A stretch of 64,000 nt of DNA from Epinephelus fuscoguttatus (GCF_011397635.1 NC_064755.1:17839282-17903281), one strand, 5' to 3'. Positions 40,058-54,038 are shown, numbered from the stretch's first letter. Notes: generated by a model from the letters alone, not told the origin. Numbers and translations are program-made.

Positions 40058-40091
<34 letters not shown>

Positions 40092-40157
40092 CACAGCAGC
40101 CACCTATCGAGCACTTTCCGGACCCGTTTTGACTATCTACCGGGCGGCTACCGGAGG
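38560..40157 (+). promoter_or_regulatory. GC- and CpG-enriched promoter/5' leader region of b4galnt4
   Basis: CpG dinucleotides become frequent from about 38560 (for example GACGCCGGACC, CGCGCGCGGCGAC near 38799, GCACGCGCGGTGG near 38953), in contrast to the AT-rich DNA before and after. A (TA)n tract at 40062-40086 ends in TATATAAAAAA and could act as a TATA element about 90 nt before the start codon, or be transcribed as leader. The transcription start cannot be fixed from sequence alone. Confidence 0.55.
40062..40086. repeat. (TA)n microsatellite upstream of the b4galnt4 start
   Basis: About 12 TA units ending in TATATAAAAAA, located 86-110 nt upstream of the b4galnt4 ATG. Confidence 0.92.
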
Positions 40158-40190
40158 ATGTGTGAGCCAGGATGCTGCGCTTCCCCGTGA
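40158..40190 (+). other. Short upstream ORF overlapping the b4galnt4 start codon
   Basis: ATG at 40158 in the context GAGGATGT opens a 10-codon frame (MCEPGCCASP, stop TGA at 40188-40190) in a different frame from b4galnt4, whose ATG is at 40172. If transcribed, scanning ribosomes meet this start first. The main start has A at -3 only after G shift (CCAGGATGC), so leaky scanning or reinitiation would be needed. Confidence 0.6.
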
Positions 40191-40313
40191 AGAAGATCCG
40201 GAAGCAGTTCAAGCTCCTGCTGCTGCTGGTACTACTCACCTCCGCCGTGTGGTTCACCTACCTGCACATCAACCAGGGCAAGACCATCAAACTGCACTTC
40301 AACTACGGAAAAG
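40172..40313 (+). CDS. b4galnt4: Beta-1,4-N-acetylgalactosaminyltransferase 4, coding exon 1 only
   Basis: ATG at 40172; donor AAAAG|GTAGGCTGAG at 40313/40314; 47 codons plus one base. The peptide begins MLRFPVKKIRKQFK (basic cytoplasmic tail), then a Leu-rich membrane anchor at residues about 15-32 (LLLLLVLLTSAVWFTYLH) and the stem start NQGKTIKLHFNYGK: a type II Golgi membrane protein. The P-V-K-K-I-R-K-Q tail plus Leu run matches the B4GALNT4 N-terminus better than B4GALNT3. The enzyme adds GalNAc beta-1,4 to GlcNAc, forming LacdiNAc on glycans. PA14-like and catalytic parts must lie beyond 64000; none is recognisable here. Which teleost duplicate (a or b) cannot be told. Confidence 0.88.
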
Positions 40314-41264
40314 GTAGGCTGAGAGAAACCTATCTGTGCATCTCATGTGCTACACTTCTAGAGAAGTCTTCTGCTCTGATGGATATGAACTAACAGCCCC
40401 TAAAGACATTTAACAGCCCCTTTATAGATACTGTAGTGCAGTGATACCTCAGGAGGTAATACCATAAACTAGTGCAACATCATAAAAACACCTCTGAACA
40501 CAGTGCAGGAATATTAAGGTGACATCCACAAAGAGAAAAATGCTCCACAGCATAATAACTCCACTGTGAACTCCCCACATAGTAACAGATGTATGTATTC
40601 CAGGAGTGTGATGCTAAAACTCTTGATGAGGTCAGTATAAACACTACACACACATAAAGTCTCTTTATAAATATTACTGGATTTATCATAAATGTGTCCC
40701 TGAAACAACAGCCCCACAGACTTTCACATGATTGTCCTCCTGTGGCATGTGTGACGGGCAGGACTAGAGAAGAAGTAACACAGAGAGGCAGCCTGTCTCA
40801 TAAATTAACAATAGTTTCCTTCTCCGGGCTAAGTAAAGAGCACCGCGGTGTCGGGCCAGGTCGAAAGCCAGACCCCCGCCTTCAACGTTAATAATCAAAG
40901 GGCTGTTCATAGAGGTGGCTGCAGAGGTCACAGGCGCACCAGTCAGGCTTGGAAAACATATCAGTAGTTGGGCAGTCCAGGGGAGGCGGGAGGCAGATCT
41001 CCACCTGCTGCTGCGATGCCTCTTATTACCAACGCTTGATTGCGTGTAGCCACTGTGCACAGTGTGAACGGCTGGTTGTAGCAGTGATCTAGAGTACTGT
41101 ACCGGACCTGCAGTGAAAGGAATAGTGATAAAAGGTGCCGGGTGATGTAACGCACCATCACTTACTACAGATTCAACATGGGATGGTGGTGTACTCTGTC
41201 TCCCGCAGCTGTCTGTGTAAAGTGATACCCAATGATTATGATGTCCTTGAAGAGTGCACCCAGT

Positions 41265-41267
<3 letters not shown>

Positions 41268-41328
<61 letters not shown>
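41268..41328. repeat. (CA)n microsatellite
   Basis: About 30 uninterrupted CA units; open frames across it (poly Val-Cys or His-Thr) are artefacts. Confidence 0.95.
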
Positions 41329-41333
<5 letters not shown>

Positions 41334-43564
41334 ATGCACTGACACACAGGGATCATTTCTTTGTCTCTGATCTCAGCTGTGGGGTTTTCCCAGTGACAGA
41401 CTAGATTTAGTTTTCTGATGAGCATAGTCCTGAATCATACTGATGGCTGAAGGCTGCCACTCTGGCTTGTTGCATTTGGTGACTGCAGCTGAGCGAGCTG
41501 TGAGTTTGTGTCCGCAGCTAGTGAAGTCAACCAACCATCCCTGCACTGACTCCCGCATTTCTGAAGCATATATTATTCTACCTTGGATGTATATGGCAGA
41601 CCTTTCTTAAGAAAAGTAAACAAATAAATGCACATGATCAGCCTCATATCAACCATATTCATTGCAGGGCTATCGTGTTGCACTGCACCATATCATACAG
41701 GTGCTCATGATATTATATCTCACACATACAGACACTGAAGTTGACGTAATGAATGGTCACTCTCAGTCTTCCTACACTAAGCAGATTTATGGGATATCAT
41801 TGCATTGTGCATTCTTTACCCTTTGTGATTCTGCTGTCGCTGCACTGCTGATATTGTGCTAACTTGTCCGAGAGCATGACATTCCCTTTCATTCTCTTTC
41901 TCCCCACAGCCCTGCTGATATTTTCGATATTACTGTGTTCCTCATTTTAAGGATTCCACTAATAGTCTGCCTTTTGTGACTCGTCCACGGCGGCCGTCTG
42001 GCAAGGAAGGAAGCTGTTATGCTGTACTTTGCTGGTCTGTGTGTCTAATTGACTGTCTTCCATTTAGCAGGCATCTGAGCAGGTCAACTCACTTAACCTC
42101 TCATGAATAACATGTCCCCTCTCGCACCAAGGGTTTCTAAGTGAGATGTACTGGAAATGGGGCTCTATGAAGTGTGTAAATATTCATATCAGGCTGGCAG
42201 TATTCTCTCCACACAAAAAATCTTCATTGATTCTTAGCACTGAGGTGGGGCAGGTAGAAATAATGTAATTTCATTTTTGGCCTGAGTCCCCCCCTTGTTT
42301 GAATATGAAATGACAATTTGTCAAATTTCCACTCCGCTTGTCCCTATTTTGGAGGAAATTAGATTTGTCTCAGCCAAATCCTCTCCTTGAGGAAGCACAC
42401 GTATCAGACAGATTGCTGCTAGTACTTCATCCACTAGATAATGTCTTATTGGCATATGACCAGCAGACTTATGAGAAATATAAACATCTTGGCATAAAGT
42501 GCCCCATTGAGGCTGCGTCTATCTAATTGTGAATAATGATTTGAGAAGCGCGTCGGAGACAGTTTACCGCTGATGATTTCTATACACAGTCTGTCAAGTG
42601 TTTCAAACTTCAGTCGACTCACCTCAGTGTGCTCATGTGTTGGTTCACTGGGTCAACATAATGAGGAAGCAGGGGCCTGAGCCTTGAGAAGAGGCCTTCT
42701 TAATGGTGCCCTGCGGAGTCTTCATGGCAAACAAACACAGTTTTGTAATGCATTCAACGTCTCTCACCGAAACACATTGTGTGTATCCTTAAGACCTAAC
42801 AAACCCTGTGAATACATTTTCTCCTCCGTGAAACACTTGCAATGGCTTTTGTGAACGCTTTGAAACTTTCTTTGTTGAACACATTAGCTGCCTTTTGTTT
42901 TCTCCTCTTGCTACCTTTTGGCGCTTAACATCCACCAGCTGTAACCACTCTTTCAGTCTTTGTAATTTGAAGTAATGTATATGAACTTCCTTGTGTGTGT
43001 TTTGGGAAGCACCTTTAACTCACGAACTGCAACCCTGAACTCATTTAGACAATACCTGGAGGAGCTGTTAGTGAGAACGCAAGTGTCTGAATCATTTGGA
43101 CGGGATATTAAATAGACTTTAGTCTGCCAGTTCCTCAGCACAAAGTCTGTTTAATGTCCAACTGAACCCATGTGTGAATAGAGCCGGTCATTGTCTGAAG
43201 AATTCAGAGCGAGTGAGTAGGCATGTTGATGATGTTTCCATCACGTGACTGGTGCAAAACCAGAAGAATACAAGGATCCAGGGATGAAGGAGTAGAGTTA
43301 TTTATATGAAGACACAAAGAAAAAGGTCTAACTAGAGAGATGACGAGATGTGAAAACTTATGTTGATAAGGACAGACACTAAATATACAGACAAAGCCGA
43401 GGAACGGCCAGAGACTCAGTTGTTTATAACCAAGTTGTGATATACCAAAGGATTCATGATATGATATAATCACGATACTGAAGTCATGATACAATATTAT
43501 TGTGATTTCAAGTACGTTTACCCCTGGTAAACAGACACTTCGAGTTCCGCACATAAATGTATGT

Positions 43565-44100
43565 AGAATGATAATAACTAGATACCCGATCCCAAGATGG
43601 CGCATATTCAGTCAAATGGAACTGCTCGCTTGGCACATATGCCAAAAAAACGTTTTCAGCTTCCGGATTTACGTGTGATTTACTTGTGATTTGCGGCCCA
43701 ATGAGTATCCGCAGTAGTGCTTGTCCTGCTAGCTCCGCCCATGACTTCCCGCTCAGCTCATACACTTTACATCGTTATGACATCACAGATGTTAAAATAT
43801 CTTTTTTTGACTCAAGGAAAGTTTTACAAATATAAAACCTCTATGAATAAAATATATATAATGGAAAGATTCATAATTGACTTTGTTGGCATTTGGAGGT
43901 GTCCTGTCAACAGTTTTACAGAAGTCTCTTTTACAGTGGTGGTCAATGGAGAAAATGCTTTTTGGGTTGCAGTTTTTTTTTCGCTGCAGGTGGCCACTTG
44001 GAGACATTCCCGGGAGCCTCATTCCGCAACCTATTTTTTGCATCCTGCATTGCCCCCTGCCCCCTGCACGCTCTTTCCAGGCGCTACACCTTACCTAAAC
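43565..44100. repeat. Probable dispersed repeat
   Basis: Segments such as CCCAAGATGGCGCATATTCA and TTGGGTTGCAGTTTTTTTTT, followed by a CCCTGCCCCCTGCACGC stretch, look like a degenerate multi-copy fish element. I could not match terminal repeats. Confidence 0.3.
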
Positions 44101-46868
44101 CATGTAGAATCCAGACCTGATTCTCTGGACAAGTTCATATAAGAAAACAACTGTAGAGACGCAAAAACAGACACACATACTGTATACAGGAATACAGTCA
44201 TGGAAGGATAATGGAAAGTCTCTGGTTGAACTCTATGTACTGGCTGACAAGAATCTGGGTGCTGCAGTGAAGAAAAGCACTCTCGGCAGGCGTTGATTGC
44301 CTCGACCAAGCTTCAAATAGCAATCTTCTTGTTTTTACCTGTCTGGTGACATTTACATTCTAGGTTTAAAATGAGCTGTGACGTTACTACCCCAACCTGT
44401 GCATCACCTAGTCTATGTAATGGAAACCTTGTGATTATCACCAGTCTACATATATTTATTGATATGCGCTGATGGACACATCATTACTCAGAAGTCATAT
44501 GTGGTCATTTATATTACACTGTGGTTGGTAGGCTAGGAAATCAATTACGCAGAAGAATCATCAGGTCATTTTGATTCAGGGTCGTCATCATTCAGAGCGT
44601 CAAGCCAGCCGCAGCCATATTGAAATGGACCATCATTTTCTGTCACTAAATTATTCAGTACAGGATGGAGCTGTGTGATAGACTGGTGATTGAATGGTGA
44701 TGGGCAGTGCACTCACCTTTTTTTGTGATATTATAGAAAGCAGAGAGACAGAGAGAAGGATCTAATATGAGGGAGGTAATGGCATACACAAACAGAAGCT
44801 TAAGAAGTGAGGAAATTAAAAAAAAAATATCTAGATGTTAAAGTTACTCCCTACCATAGATGTAGAATGGGATGAGATGGGCATTGAACTGCTTGCTGGG
44901 GTCATTTGTGCAGTTTAAAATAAAATGGCAGTTGTTGGTAGTTGCTATAGTGACAAGACATGTTTTGGCCTACTGTACACACTAAGCCAGCGTTTTCCTT
45001 TTGTTTGTCTTTTGTTGATGCTCATCATGTCGCCTTGACCCATAACCAACGGAGATCGTGCACAGAAGAAACCTCTTTATGAGGTTTGAGTACTTTTCAT
45101 ATTTAATCCAGTACTGGTTCTGTTGCCTATAATTCGATGCCAATACCCAATGGTACATTTTTCGGAACTTTACTTTTCCTGTAATAACAAAAATCAGTTT
45201 TTTGAACAAGCTGCAGGGGTGATGTAGACGAAAAGGTGATTATTCACTTTCTCCTCTTTTCTAATCACACATAGAGGTAATCTGCTGTCTTAGTCTGTCC
45301 GTCTGCTTGTGTGTCCTTGTGTGTGTGTCTGCTCATCTAGCAGTGATACTAGTCTATTACTAGAATATAATAGAAAAGAAAAAGACTAGAAGCCGTAACT
45401 ATCGAGGCAGGTGCTGCGATAGATTTTTCTCGCTGGGAAATGACTGAGTGGCCGTGGAGCTCTGTGGCCAGCATCTCGACTTTGGGGCGTTTCTACCACC
45501 TGTCTGAAGTTGAACCTGGTGGCTCAGTGGAGTTCCATTGCTGGCCTTGGAGCTCCAAAGCTGGCTTCAAGGCTTGGCGGGCTTCACGTCACTTTCGACT
45601 CTTGTCCAGTGTTCTCACCACGGTGTGCTCTCAGGTACAGAAATTTGGCACCAATGAATTTAATGTGAATTGGTACTAGGAAGTGCTGTCGTGATTTAGA
45701 CAGTACTCTTACAAGTACTGAGTTCGGTAGCCAATTTTACTCTCCATGCTACGTACTACTCCACTGCTTGTTCGGTCTTTACTGCAAAACCTCACCTTAG
45801 TGAGTTTGCAACTTACCACATGTCAGTTCATACGTAAGTTAGCCTGCTACGATGCTCACAGTACTTTGTTAAGACAATGTTACACATAAAAAATGGCCGC
45901 CACTCTGATCATCCTCCTATGCTAATTTAATTGAAATGGCCATTCTGCTCTTAAGCTATTCCTATACCTCCCACACTATGAACCTGTTGTGCTTGAAGAG
46001 AAAAATGTAGGGTAGGGAACATACAGACAAAAGAATGATCTTGATTTGCTTTGTGCAGGAATGTATAATTTCCATATGCCTTTGTTGTGTATGAATAGGC
46101 TAGTCAAATAAACATAATCACAGCACAATAAGCAATACCAATGGGATGTAATGTGTGGGTGTTTCTTGGGGCATTCATTTATCTTTTCTTAAAAGCCCAG
46201 GTAGCTGTTGTAACTGTGATGATGGGGAAAGCCAAAAAGGTATAATTAAATAGTTTTCAGATTGCACACTGGCCAGACTAGCCTTATTTAATCAGAATTT
46301 CAATGAGGAAGTGTGTTGGCAGGCAGTGCTGCGGTGCATATTAGATGAGTGCCACATTTATGCGGCCACCCAGTTGTACAACAGCCCCCCTGTTTACCAG
46401 CATCAACAGGTCCACTGAGGAGGAGGAGGAGGCTGGCTGCTGCATACAGGCCTCTATTGATTAACTAAGATTACACATGTAGAGGCACACACACGTGCAT
46501 ACACTCAACCGCCCCGATACAAATACACAAATATGTTGCCTATGTATTTGTAAAATGGCACATAATGCACACACGCACATCACCGCTCTGGAGGGATAAG
46601 GAGGAAGTCGGAAGAGGAAGTCTCAGGGGCCTCGACAGATTGGCTGCTTGGTTGCCCATGGAGACAACATATGTGAGGAACGTGCTGGGCTGGTGCAATG
46701 TTTCTGAGCTTATTTTCTCAAGACCGATGAATTCACAGGTTTCGAAGAAGCCTGAATGCGTTAAATATCCTCGGAGAGACTAAAAATAAAGCACACGCAA
46801 CTTGTGGAAGCAGTGTCATTGTATTGTGTTCATATCTCCTGAGAGAGGGGTGAAACTGAAACTCCAAC

Positions 46869-46898
46869 CACACACACACACACACGCACACACACGCA
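46869..46898. repeat. (CA)n microsatellite
   Basis: Short interrupted CA tract with CGCA units. Confidence 0.85.
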
Positions 46899-49800
46899 TT
46901 CACATTCACATTCAAACACTTGTACATAGTTGCGGTTCAGTATCAAGTTGGATTTGGCTTGTTGTTGTATTTCAGCAGCAACACCCTCAGGCTGACTTGC
47001 TGTCATGGTAACCATGGCCTCCGATGTCACTTTCCCTAATTTTAGCTCTTGTGGTTCTCACGGTCGGTCAGCTTTACCTCGGCCAGGACCACTTTGCCAT
47101 CTCAGCGTGTGCAAGCGCGTTAACACGTACACAGCACCTTTTTTCATGCCATCATTTATTCATGCAACAATGAATATCGTCAATTACCTTTTCAGATTTG
47201 TGAATAATGCAGCTGCTCGGTGCCCACTTGCCCCTTCGATGAAACGGAACCGGAGTTGTTAATGGGAGAAGGAAAAACAGAGCAAGAAACTATAAACAAC
47301 CTACATGCTTAGCAAGGAAGCAATTTCCAAGGAAGTTGTGTTGTATATCTTAGGTGGGTTTCTGACAGTTGAATTTAGAAGCTTTTACAGGAGCACCGAG
47401 CCCAGCGTGGGCGCAGTCTGCAAGTCTGCATCAACAAAGTGGTTTGGGCATGTTAAACCGGGGACACGTGTGAACCCAGCTGGGCGGTACGGCTTTTAAA
47501 GATTGCTTCCATTTAGGAATGCTGGGCCTTTATATCACAGTGGAAGAGCTCTGTTAATCAGATGAAAATGGAAAAAAAAAGAAAAAGCTTTTCATCAGGA
47601 GACATTCTGAAAGGGGTGAATTATGAAATTGTAGCTGTACTAATGTGGTGATTTATATTCTTTAGAGCCATACTGTTTGGCTTGGCTTAACAGAAATATT
47701 TCGGAGACTGTGCAAGCACATAATTTGATTTTTAGACGGAAGTTATTGCTGCAGAAACCTGGATGTTTTCAGTGCTGTGAGTATAACATTGAAATGTGGA
47801 ATCTTACAGTATAATCTATGCATATGTCTCCCGTATCTTTGAGAAATGATTAGATATAACCATACCAATATCGGGAAACTGCATTATATATGAAACAGTC
47901 ATTTAATTTGAAGCGAGCGTATCTTTGACGCCTTATTACATTTAAAGGGCTGTGTCATAAAAGCATGCGCATGTGGCAGTCAGTCCATTGTTAGCTTGTG
48001 TCTGGGGATCTGGGAATGGGGACTGTCAGAAGCTCAACCATGAATCTGCCCCACAGCTTATCTGACCAACCCAGTAAATCTCTCTCTCTGGGTAATTCCA
48101 CAGCGAGGATGAACGATGTCCCCATAACAACTCGCACAGTGCATCCTCAATGCGCCTAGATGCTGTAGGACCTGTCTGGTGGAGGTGGAGACAACAGAGG
48201 GATTAAGAGCGGGAAATAACACCTTCGCTCTTCTTATGCATTTGCTTTTATTTCATTGTCTGTGCTGTCATATTCCTGCATTTGCTTTTTCTCACATGTA
48301 CTTGCATGTCTAAAAATATGTTTGCGTAATCTCTCGCTCAGTGACACTCTTTCCCTTTGGTGATTTAGCATTTTCTTGCTTATGCTAAAGCAATTGCACA
48401 GCGCCCCTGGACAGAATTTATAACGGCGCTAAAATAATTCACACTCAGGATGTGTTACATTCACATACCCACCGTGCATTTCACAACCCTCAAGTGCTGC
48501 GTGTAAGATTAACGAATGTGGATATAGGATCGAGGGATGAAGGGAGGCTAGGTTGAGAGGTGAGCACAAGCGTTGGAAAAACACAAGTCCAGAGTGTGTT
48601 AACCTCGGGGTTAATGAAATTTGTGTTGGCCTGCCTAACAAGCCACCATCAAGGTACCAGCTCTGCCCCATGCAGATGAGAGTTCTGGCCCACTGCCATG
48701 GCTTTGCCGCAGGAGATTTGTCTGTGTGTGTCTGCATGTGTGTGTTGGAGAGAGCTAACGAGTGAAACAGAGAGATTTAGTGTAAAAGGGAGGGAAATGT
48801 GTATGTGTGATGTAGTTTGTTTTTTTCCCAGTGTGTTATTGCATGTGTCTGTGAGTGCGCACCACCCCGATCTCGCTGCCGTCTGCACTTTAGCCCCAGT
48901 GTTTAGCCGAGCAGAAGAGGAAGCAGCTGAATGATGGCACTGTCTGCCCGCTGGCACGCTCGCTGCGAATGGGGGACGAGCATTTAGGGAGGAGGGACAG
49001 GGCAGAAGAAGGACACCCTTCTCACGCAACAGGTGGGACATGCAGCAGGATGCACCAGGAGAGGATGTGGCTGTGACTGAGAATATTCCCAGTCCTTCAT
49101 GGTGTACAGTCTGTTTGTACCTGGAATTGTGTTGGATGTGTACACATGAGATGAGGCTCACAGTGGAAAGCTATTCAGGTGCATCCACCGAATGCAGCAG
49201 GGGTGTCTAATAAGGCAGCCATCACACTGTTAAACAATGCCATCAAGTTTTAATTAAGCCCAATTTTCATCAGTAGAGTGACAAAAAACCCACACAGTTT
49301 GGACAATTTACCAGGACACTGCTGGGAGACACAGAGGAGGGGAGTGTGAATCAGAAAGCGAGCGAGTTGGCGGCAAGTTTTAAGAAAGGAGAAACCACCA
49401 GAGAGCGAGAGAGAAAAGAGTGAGCGCCACAGAGACAGATGTCAGGTGGGAGTATCGACTGCAGACGATCATGATCCTTGTCATGATGGGATTTGTCAGT
49501 TTCCCCGCGCTCGGGCCCGGTTCCGCTCTTTACTCCCCACCTCTGCAGAAGGATTTTCTTTCATAGGGTTTCTATGCAGTGCCGGGCTGTATCAGCTCTG
49601 GTGTCACCTTACTGTAAGTGATCCGGACCTAGCAGGATTTCAATCAATCATCAAAGAGTGTGTGTCTGCGCGCTCCCTGCTGCTCAGAATGAGCTTTCTG
49701 TAGCGGTGGTTAATGGAAAAGGTCACCTCTCCTCGAGGCTGTGCTGGCTTGCAGCAAAGACAGAGAAAGGATCAGAGGAGGGGGACAGATAAACCTCGGT

Positions 49801-51289
49801 GACAATACAGACACAGGGATGTTGGTTGCATTGTAATCAGCTTTGTGAGGTTTTTTTTTTTGCAGCTCTGTTGAAAAGTCATAAAAATGGATACACTTAA
49901 TGTAAGAGAGTAAATTGACCGTAGTGTACCGGTCCCTGTGTGCATCTCTCTTCATAGTATTCCCTTTCACCCTCCTTTTGAAATCACTATCATGCACATT
50001 CTTCCCTTTCAATGCTCACTTATGAATATTTACACATTTGTGGAACCAGATCTGGAGGTGGGATAGGAATTCATCTCCATTTATAAAAGCTTGCCGGGTA
50101 AAGTTGAGCAGTGAGTGGGAAAGTTTCCTCCACTTTGACATTTAAGGGCTTCCGCTAACATTGTCTGGCTGCCATTTAGATAAAAACTGTATCCTGCGCC
50201 TATATACAAAAGGATAAAAACACCAAGTATGTGATAGTGGTGCTGATAAGGCTCCCCACTGCTCCACAGCAGGTCTGACAGGTCTCCCCTGCTGACAGCA
50301 ACCCGATGCGAAACTCTAGTAGAATTTTTGCATTTTGCTTAGTTGAGCTGAATGGTATATATTTCCGTCTCGACTTTTTTTTCTCTTTTATCTTGTATTA
50401 CTACAGCACATTTTTTATCCCATCTTACATTCTATCTCCTCTCGTTCCGTCTCACCTATCATCCAAGTTTTCTTTTACATCTGACTGTCTCCATCTTTTA
50501 TCTTATTTCTCTTCTTGCACGAAGCGTAGGAGTATCGGAGGAGGCGGGAGCAGAGAGCAAGAGAAAGAGAGAGGACAAGGGCTGCACTTTGTCATTCTTT
50601 TGTTTTGTGTCTCAAAGGCCCGCTCGCCGGCTTGATTACCATGTGAGCCGCTTTGTGAAGGAGCGCCGCATAGCTCTCTGAGCGCTGTCAAACACTGTTC
50701 CCTTTTTTTCCCCCTATTGTGGCCAGTCATGAGGAAAGATATTCAAGAAAAAAGGAAAGTTTGCAGTTTACTCTGAAGCTGTGTTTGTGTTTGTACAACT
50801 GTGCATACTTGCTTTGAGAGGAGCCCTGCCAGTGTGCACTGAATTTCAACATCTTTTCATTAATTGAACTTCTCTATAATTCATAATAATTAAATCCCCT
50901 GTTTTAGTATTCATCGTATCATTCTCAAGTTGTGGCTTATCCCTCTGATAGTCTCAATCACGCTGATACAGTTGATTGAAAATCAGCTCCTGATGTTTTG
51001 ATCAGCGAAGTGGTCATTGAGTTTTGTGTTGCAAGATAATTTTTCAAAAGCTTGTTTTTTCCGCTTCATATACTGACAACTTTTTATTTTTGAGAGCTTA
51101 GTTTTTATTTGTGGCAATTACTGCGGGGAAAAGCTGCAGGCGAAAAGAAGGTTATAAAGCAAGTTGTCACAGAAAGTTCAGTCACAGGCTGTTTTCAAGT
51201 AAACAAAACAAGTGGCTGGTGCTTAAAGGATCCTAGCAAATATTTCTGCATATTCTAGCCCATTCATTTGTACCATAGATTTTAAATGT

Positions 51290-51292
51290 TTT

Positions 51293-51332
<40 letters not shown>

Positions 51333-51335
51333 TCC
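51290..51335. repeat. (TTTC)n microsatellite
   Basis: About eleven TTTC units, a pure polypyrimidine tract followed by CTCAG. It resembles a splice acceptor, but no coding exon follows. Confidence 0.93.
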
Positions 51336-51747
51336 TCAGTTCTGAATGATGTGAAAATAAATAATTGAATCTAATAAGTAACTTAGCAACATAGGAACAT
51401 CCTAAGTGCTTTTATTTTTTGCTAGAGGTTACAGTATTGTTATGGGGTAATGCAGTCCACCACTTCCAGCTGCTTCACCTTGTTACCTCTGTGTTTTCCT
51501 GTGACAATGATAAAAGCATGTTGTTCGCTGTAATGGATTATGCATCTCAACAAATTTCACATCATTGCGAGCTGATTTTCATAAATAAGTAGGTGCTAAT
51601 GGATTCTTAAAATGCAGGCAGGTTTTTGAAGGTTTCCTCCCACGTCACTGCTGTCTGTCAAGAGAGTTAAAAGTTTAATATGTATATGGATTTTGCAGCG
51701 CTTTGGGTTGTACAGCAAAATCAGGTAGTGAAAATTTAACTACCTAC

Positions 51748-52523
51748 TAGTGATGAGTGGGTTGACCCACAACCCACCAGTGGGTCGAGTGTAAATATTG
51801 CAGGTCTCAGGCATGTGGGTAATCAAGTAACAAAGCAGAATTCTAAGTAAGTTATTAATAACTTAGAGAAACATTGTGCAGTAGTCCACCTTCTCCTCTC
51901 CGTCTTTCTCTCTGTCTCTCTCATAGACGCACACAGCAAGCAGCTTTATCATCAGCACTGCTGCACTCAGGAATTCCTTTATTTATTTATTTTATTTAAT
52001 CAGAAAAATCTATTGAAATCCACCATATTTAAAGCTCTCAGGTCATAATGTTTGTTAAAATTATTTCCTTCTGAGAATATGTAGACCTAATGTGGTGTCC
52101 TAACAGCAAGCCAGCATCTTCTCTCTGTCCACAATGAATCTGTTAAATACGCACTTCTGTAACGTCATGTCAGCAAACCACTGTACCTGTCAGCTGTGTG
52201 CTTATTATCATACCAAAAATGTAACTGCTTAAAACGATGGGAGAGTAGGCTACTGGTTGTCTTTTTATGTTTGTACTTTTTAAACAGAAAACCTGTTTTA
52301 TATTGTGATACTTACTGGAGATGATAAACTGTGTAGCCAACAACAAGTAGGTTGTTATTAGCAATGGTCATGTACCAGAAACTTTCAGCTTCAGTTTTGC
52401 AGGTTTACGGGTTGGGTCTGGATGATTTATTAGTGCATATGTTTATGGTTCAGGCGGGGCAGATTGGCTTTCATAATGGGATGGGTTGGCATCAGTTTAA
52501 AAAAGCCTGAGCCGTGCATTACT
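51748..52523. mobile_element. Degenerate hAT-like MITE
   Basis: The left end TAGTGATGAGTGGGTTGACC and the reverse complement of the right end (AGTAATGCACGGCTCAGGCT) are related imperfect termini. GGGTTG/GGGTCG motifs repeat inside, as in fish elements with tracts of the CGGGTCGGGT type. No transposase frame remains. Confidence 0.45.
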
Positions 52524-53999
52524 GCTGCCCACACTAGATTTTCCCCACCTTGACAGGACGTTCCGGAAAGGCCACTGTTCTCACCTTCAGGGTCGACCTC
52601 TACCAATTACCTGGCTGGGTTTGTGCCAGCTCACATCTATTCCATCAATGCGCCAATGAGAAAATCACTCATCACTCCTAAATCACAGCACTCCATCTCC
52701 TCGCCTCAGTTGGCTTTGTCTCACGCACAGTATATCAGGCAGTATTCCCTACCTAACATGATGAAGGGCGCTGCTATAGCTTCCTCCCTCCTGGACAAAA
52801 AGTGATGCAGAGCTGCAGAGATCTAAACCAGCTGAGTCCAACTTCCTTCTACAAGTTGTGTTCTTGTTTGTCCTAACAACACACATCTGCACACTGTCAC
52901 TTCTTCATATGGCTCAGCGACTGGTTTCCATTCCTATTCTGACACACAGCAGAGCCCCCTCTCTGTTGTGGCAGAACTGTTGGTTTTCAGATTGTCTGGC
53001 TGGCTTATTGGCTGGTTCGTCGACTTGCTGTATTATTCACTCTGAAGCTCTCGGTGTGCTGCAACAGCAGCAACATTTACCACAGCAATAAAAAGCAGCA
53101 AACAGTGACAATAGTATAAACTAAAATAGAAGGATACTTCTGTCTCCGCTGAACAGGGGACAGGGAAAAAAAGTTGAGGGAAGATGAGAATTATTGGAAA
53201 ATAGTTGTAAATTTTATCCGAGCACAGCACGGCAAGAAACTGTATGTGCACTTCCTGTAGCTGTTGTTGATGTCTCCAGTTTCAGATTCACATCTCAGTG
53301 CACATCGCAACATGGCTTCATTTCCATGATAGCACAGAGAGGACATTCTTAAAAGCTCGTCTGACAGAGAGGGCATTGTACGTCTAATGTCACCACACTT
53401 TCCTCCACCTCCTTCTCCACCCTCTTATCTTCCATTTCCCTCTTGTTCGGTTGCTCGTCTTTGTTTTATTCTTGCTCCTCAGCCTCCCTTTCCCCTCCAT
53501 ATAATGACACATATATCCCACCCCCTGCGTTTTTTTTTTTGTAACATCAATTTTTACATCTGCAAATGAGATGTGGGACAAATACGAGCTTTTCATCTGG
53601 CTGCTTTCAACATGGAGATTTACCTTCCTCAGCAAAGCAAGACGATTCGACTCTATTATCTCTCTGTCAGACATGCTGCTGCTACTCACCCTGCTGGTAG
53701 AAATGAGGTGTTTTTACATTGCTGGGGAGGACAGGGGGACTGGCAATGAGCCGCTCAGTGTAATTGTTCCAGCACTTTTTTCTGACCATTTCATTGCATT
53801 TCAAACTACAGAGAATGGAGAGAAAACAGCCAAGGACTTGTATATATTGAGCGCTGGAGGATGGAGCAAGATTTTTAATGTGCTGCATTTAAAGTGGGTT
53901 TAGCAAGTGGCTAGATAGATCTGTGTAAGTGTATGTATACACCTATATACTTGTGTATGTATACACGTAGGAAGAAACCAAGATAGAGATTTATTCCTG

Positions 54000-54003
<4 letters not shown>

Positions 54004-54038
<35 letters not shown>
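54004..54038. repeat. (GT)n microsatellite
   Basis: Seventeen GT units without interruption. Confidence 0.94.

Noticed and set aside
41165..41425. Frames with long Val-Cys or His-Thr repeats
   Set aside because: Produced by the (CA)n microsatellite.
48649..49161. 170-codon minus-strand open frame
   Set aside because: Lies in the b4galnt4 intron, shows no recognisable motif, and its sequence is partly mirrored by an open frame on the other strand.
51290..51340. (TTTC)n followed by CTCAG as a splice acceptor for b4galnt4 exon 2
   Set aside because: The sequence after it has no open frame resembling the stem region and soon meets stops.
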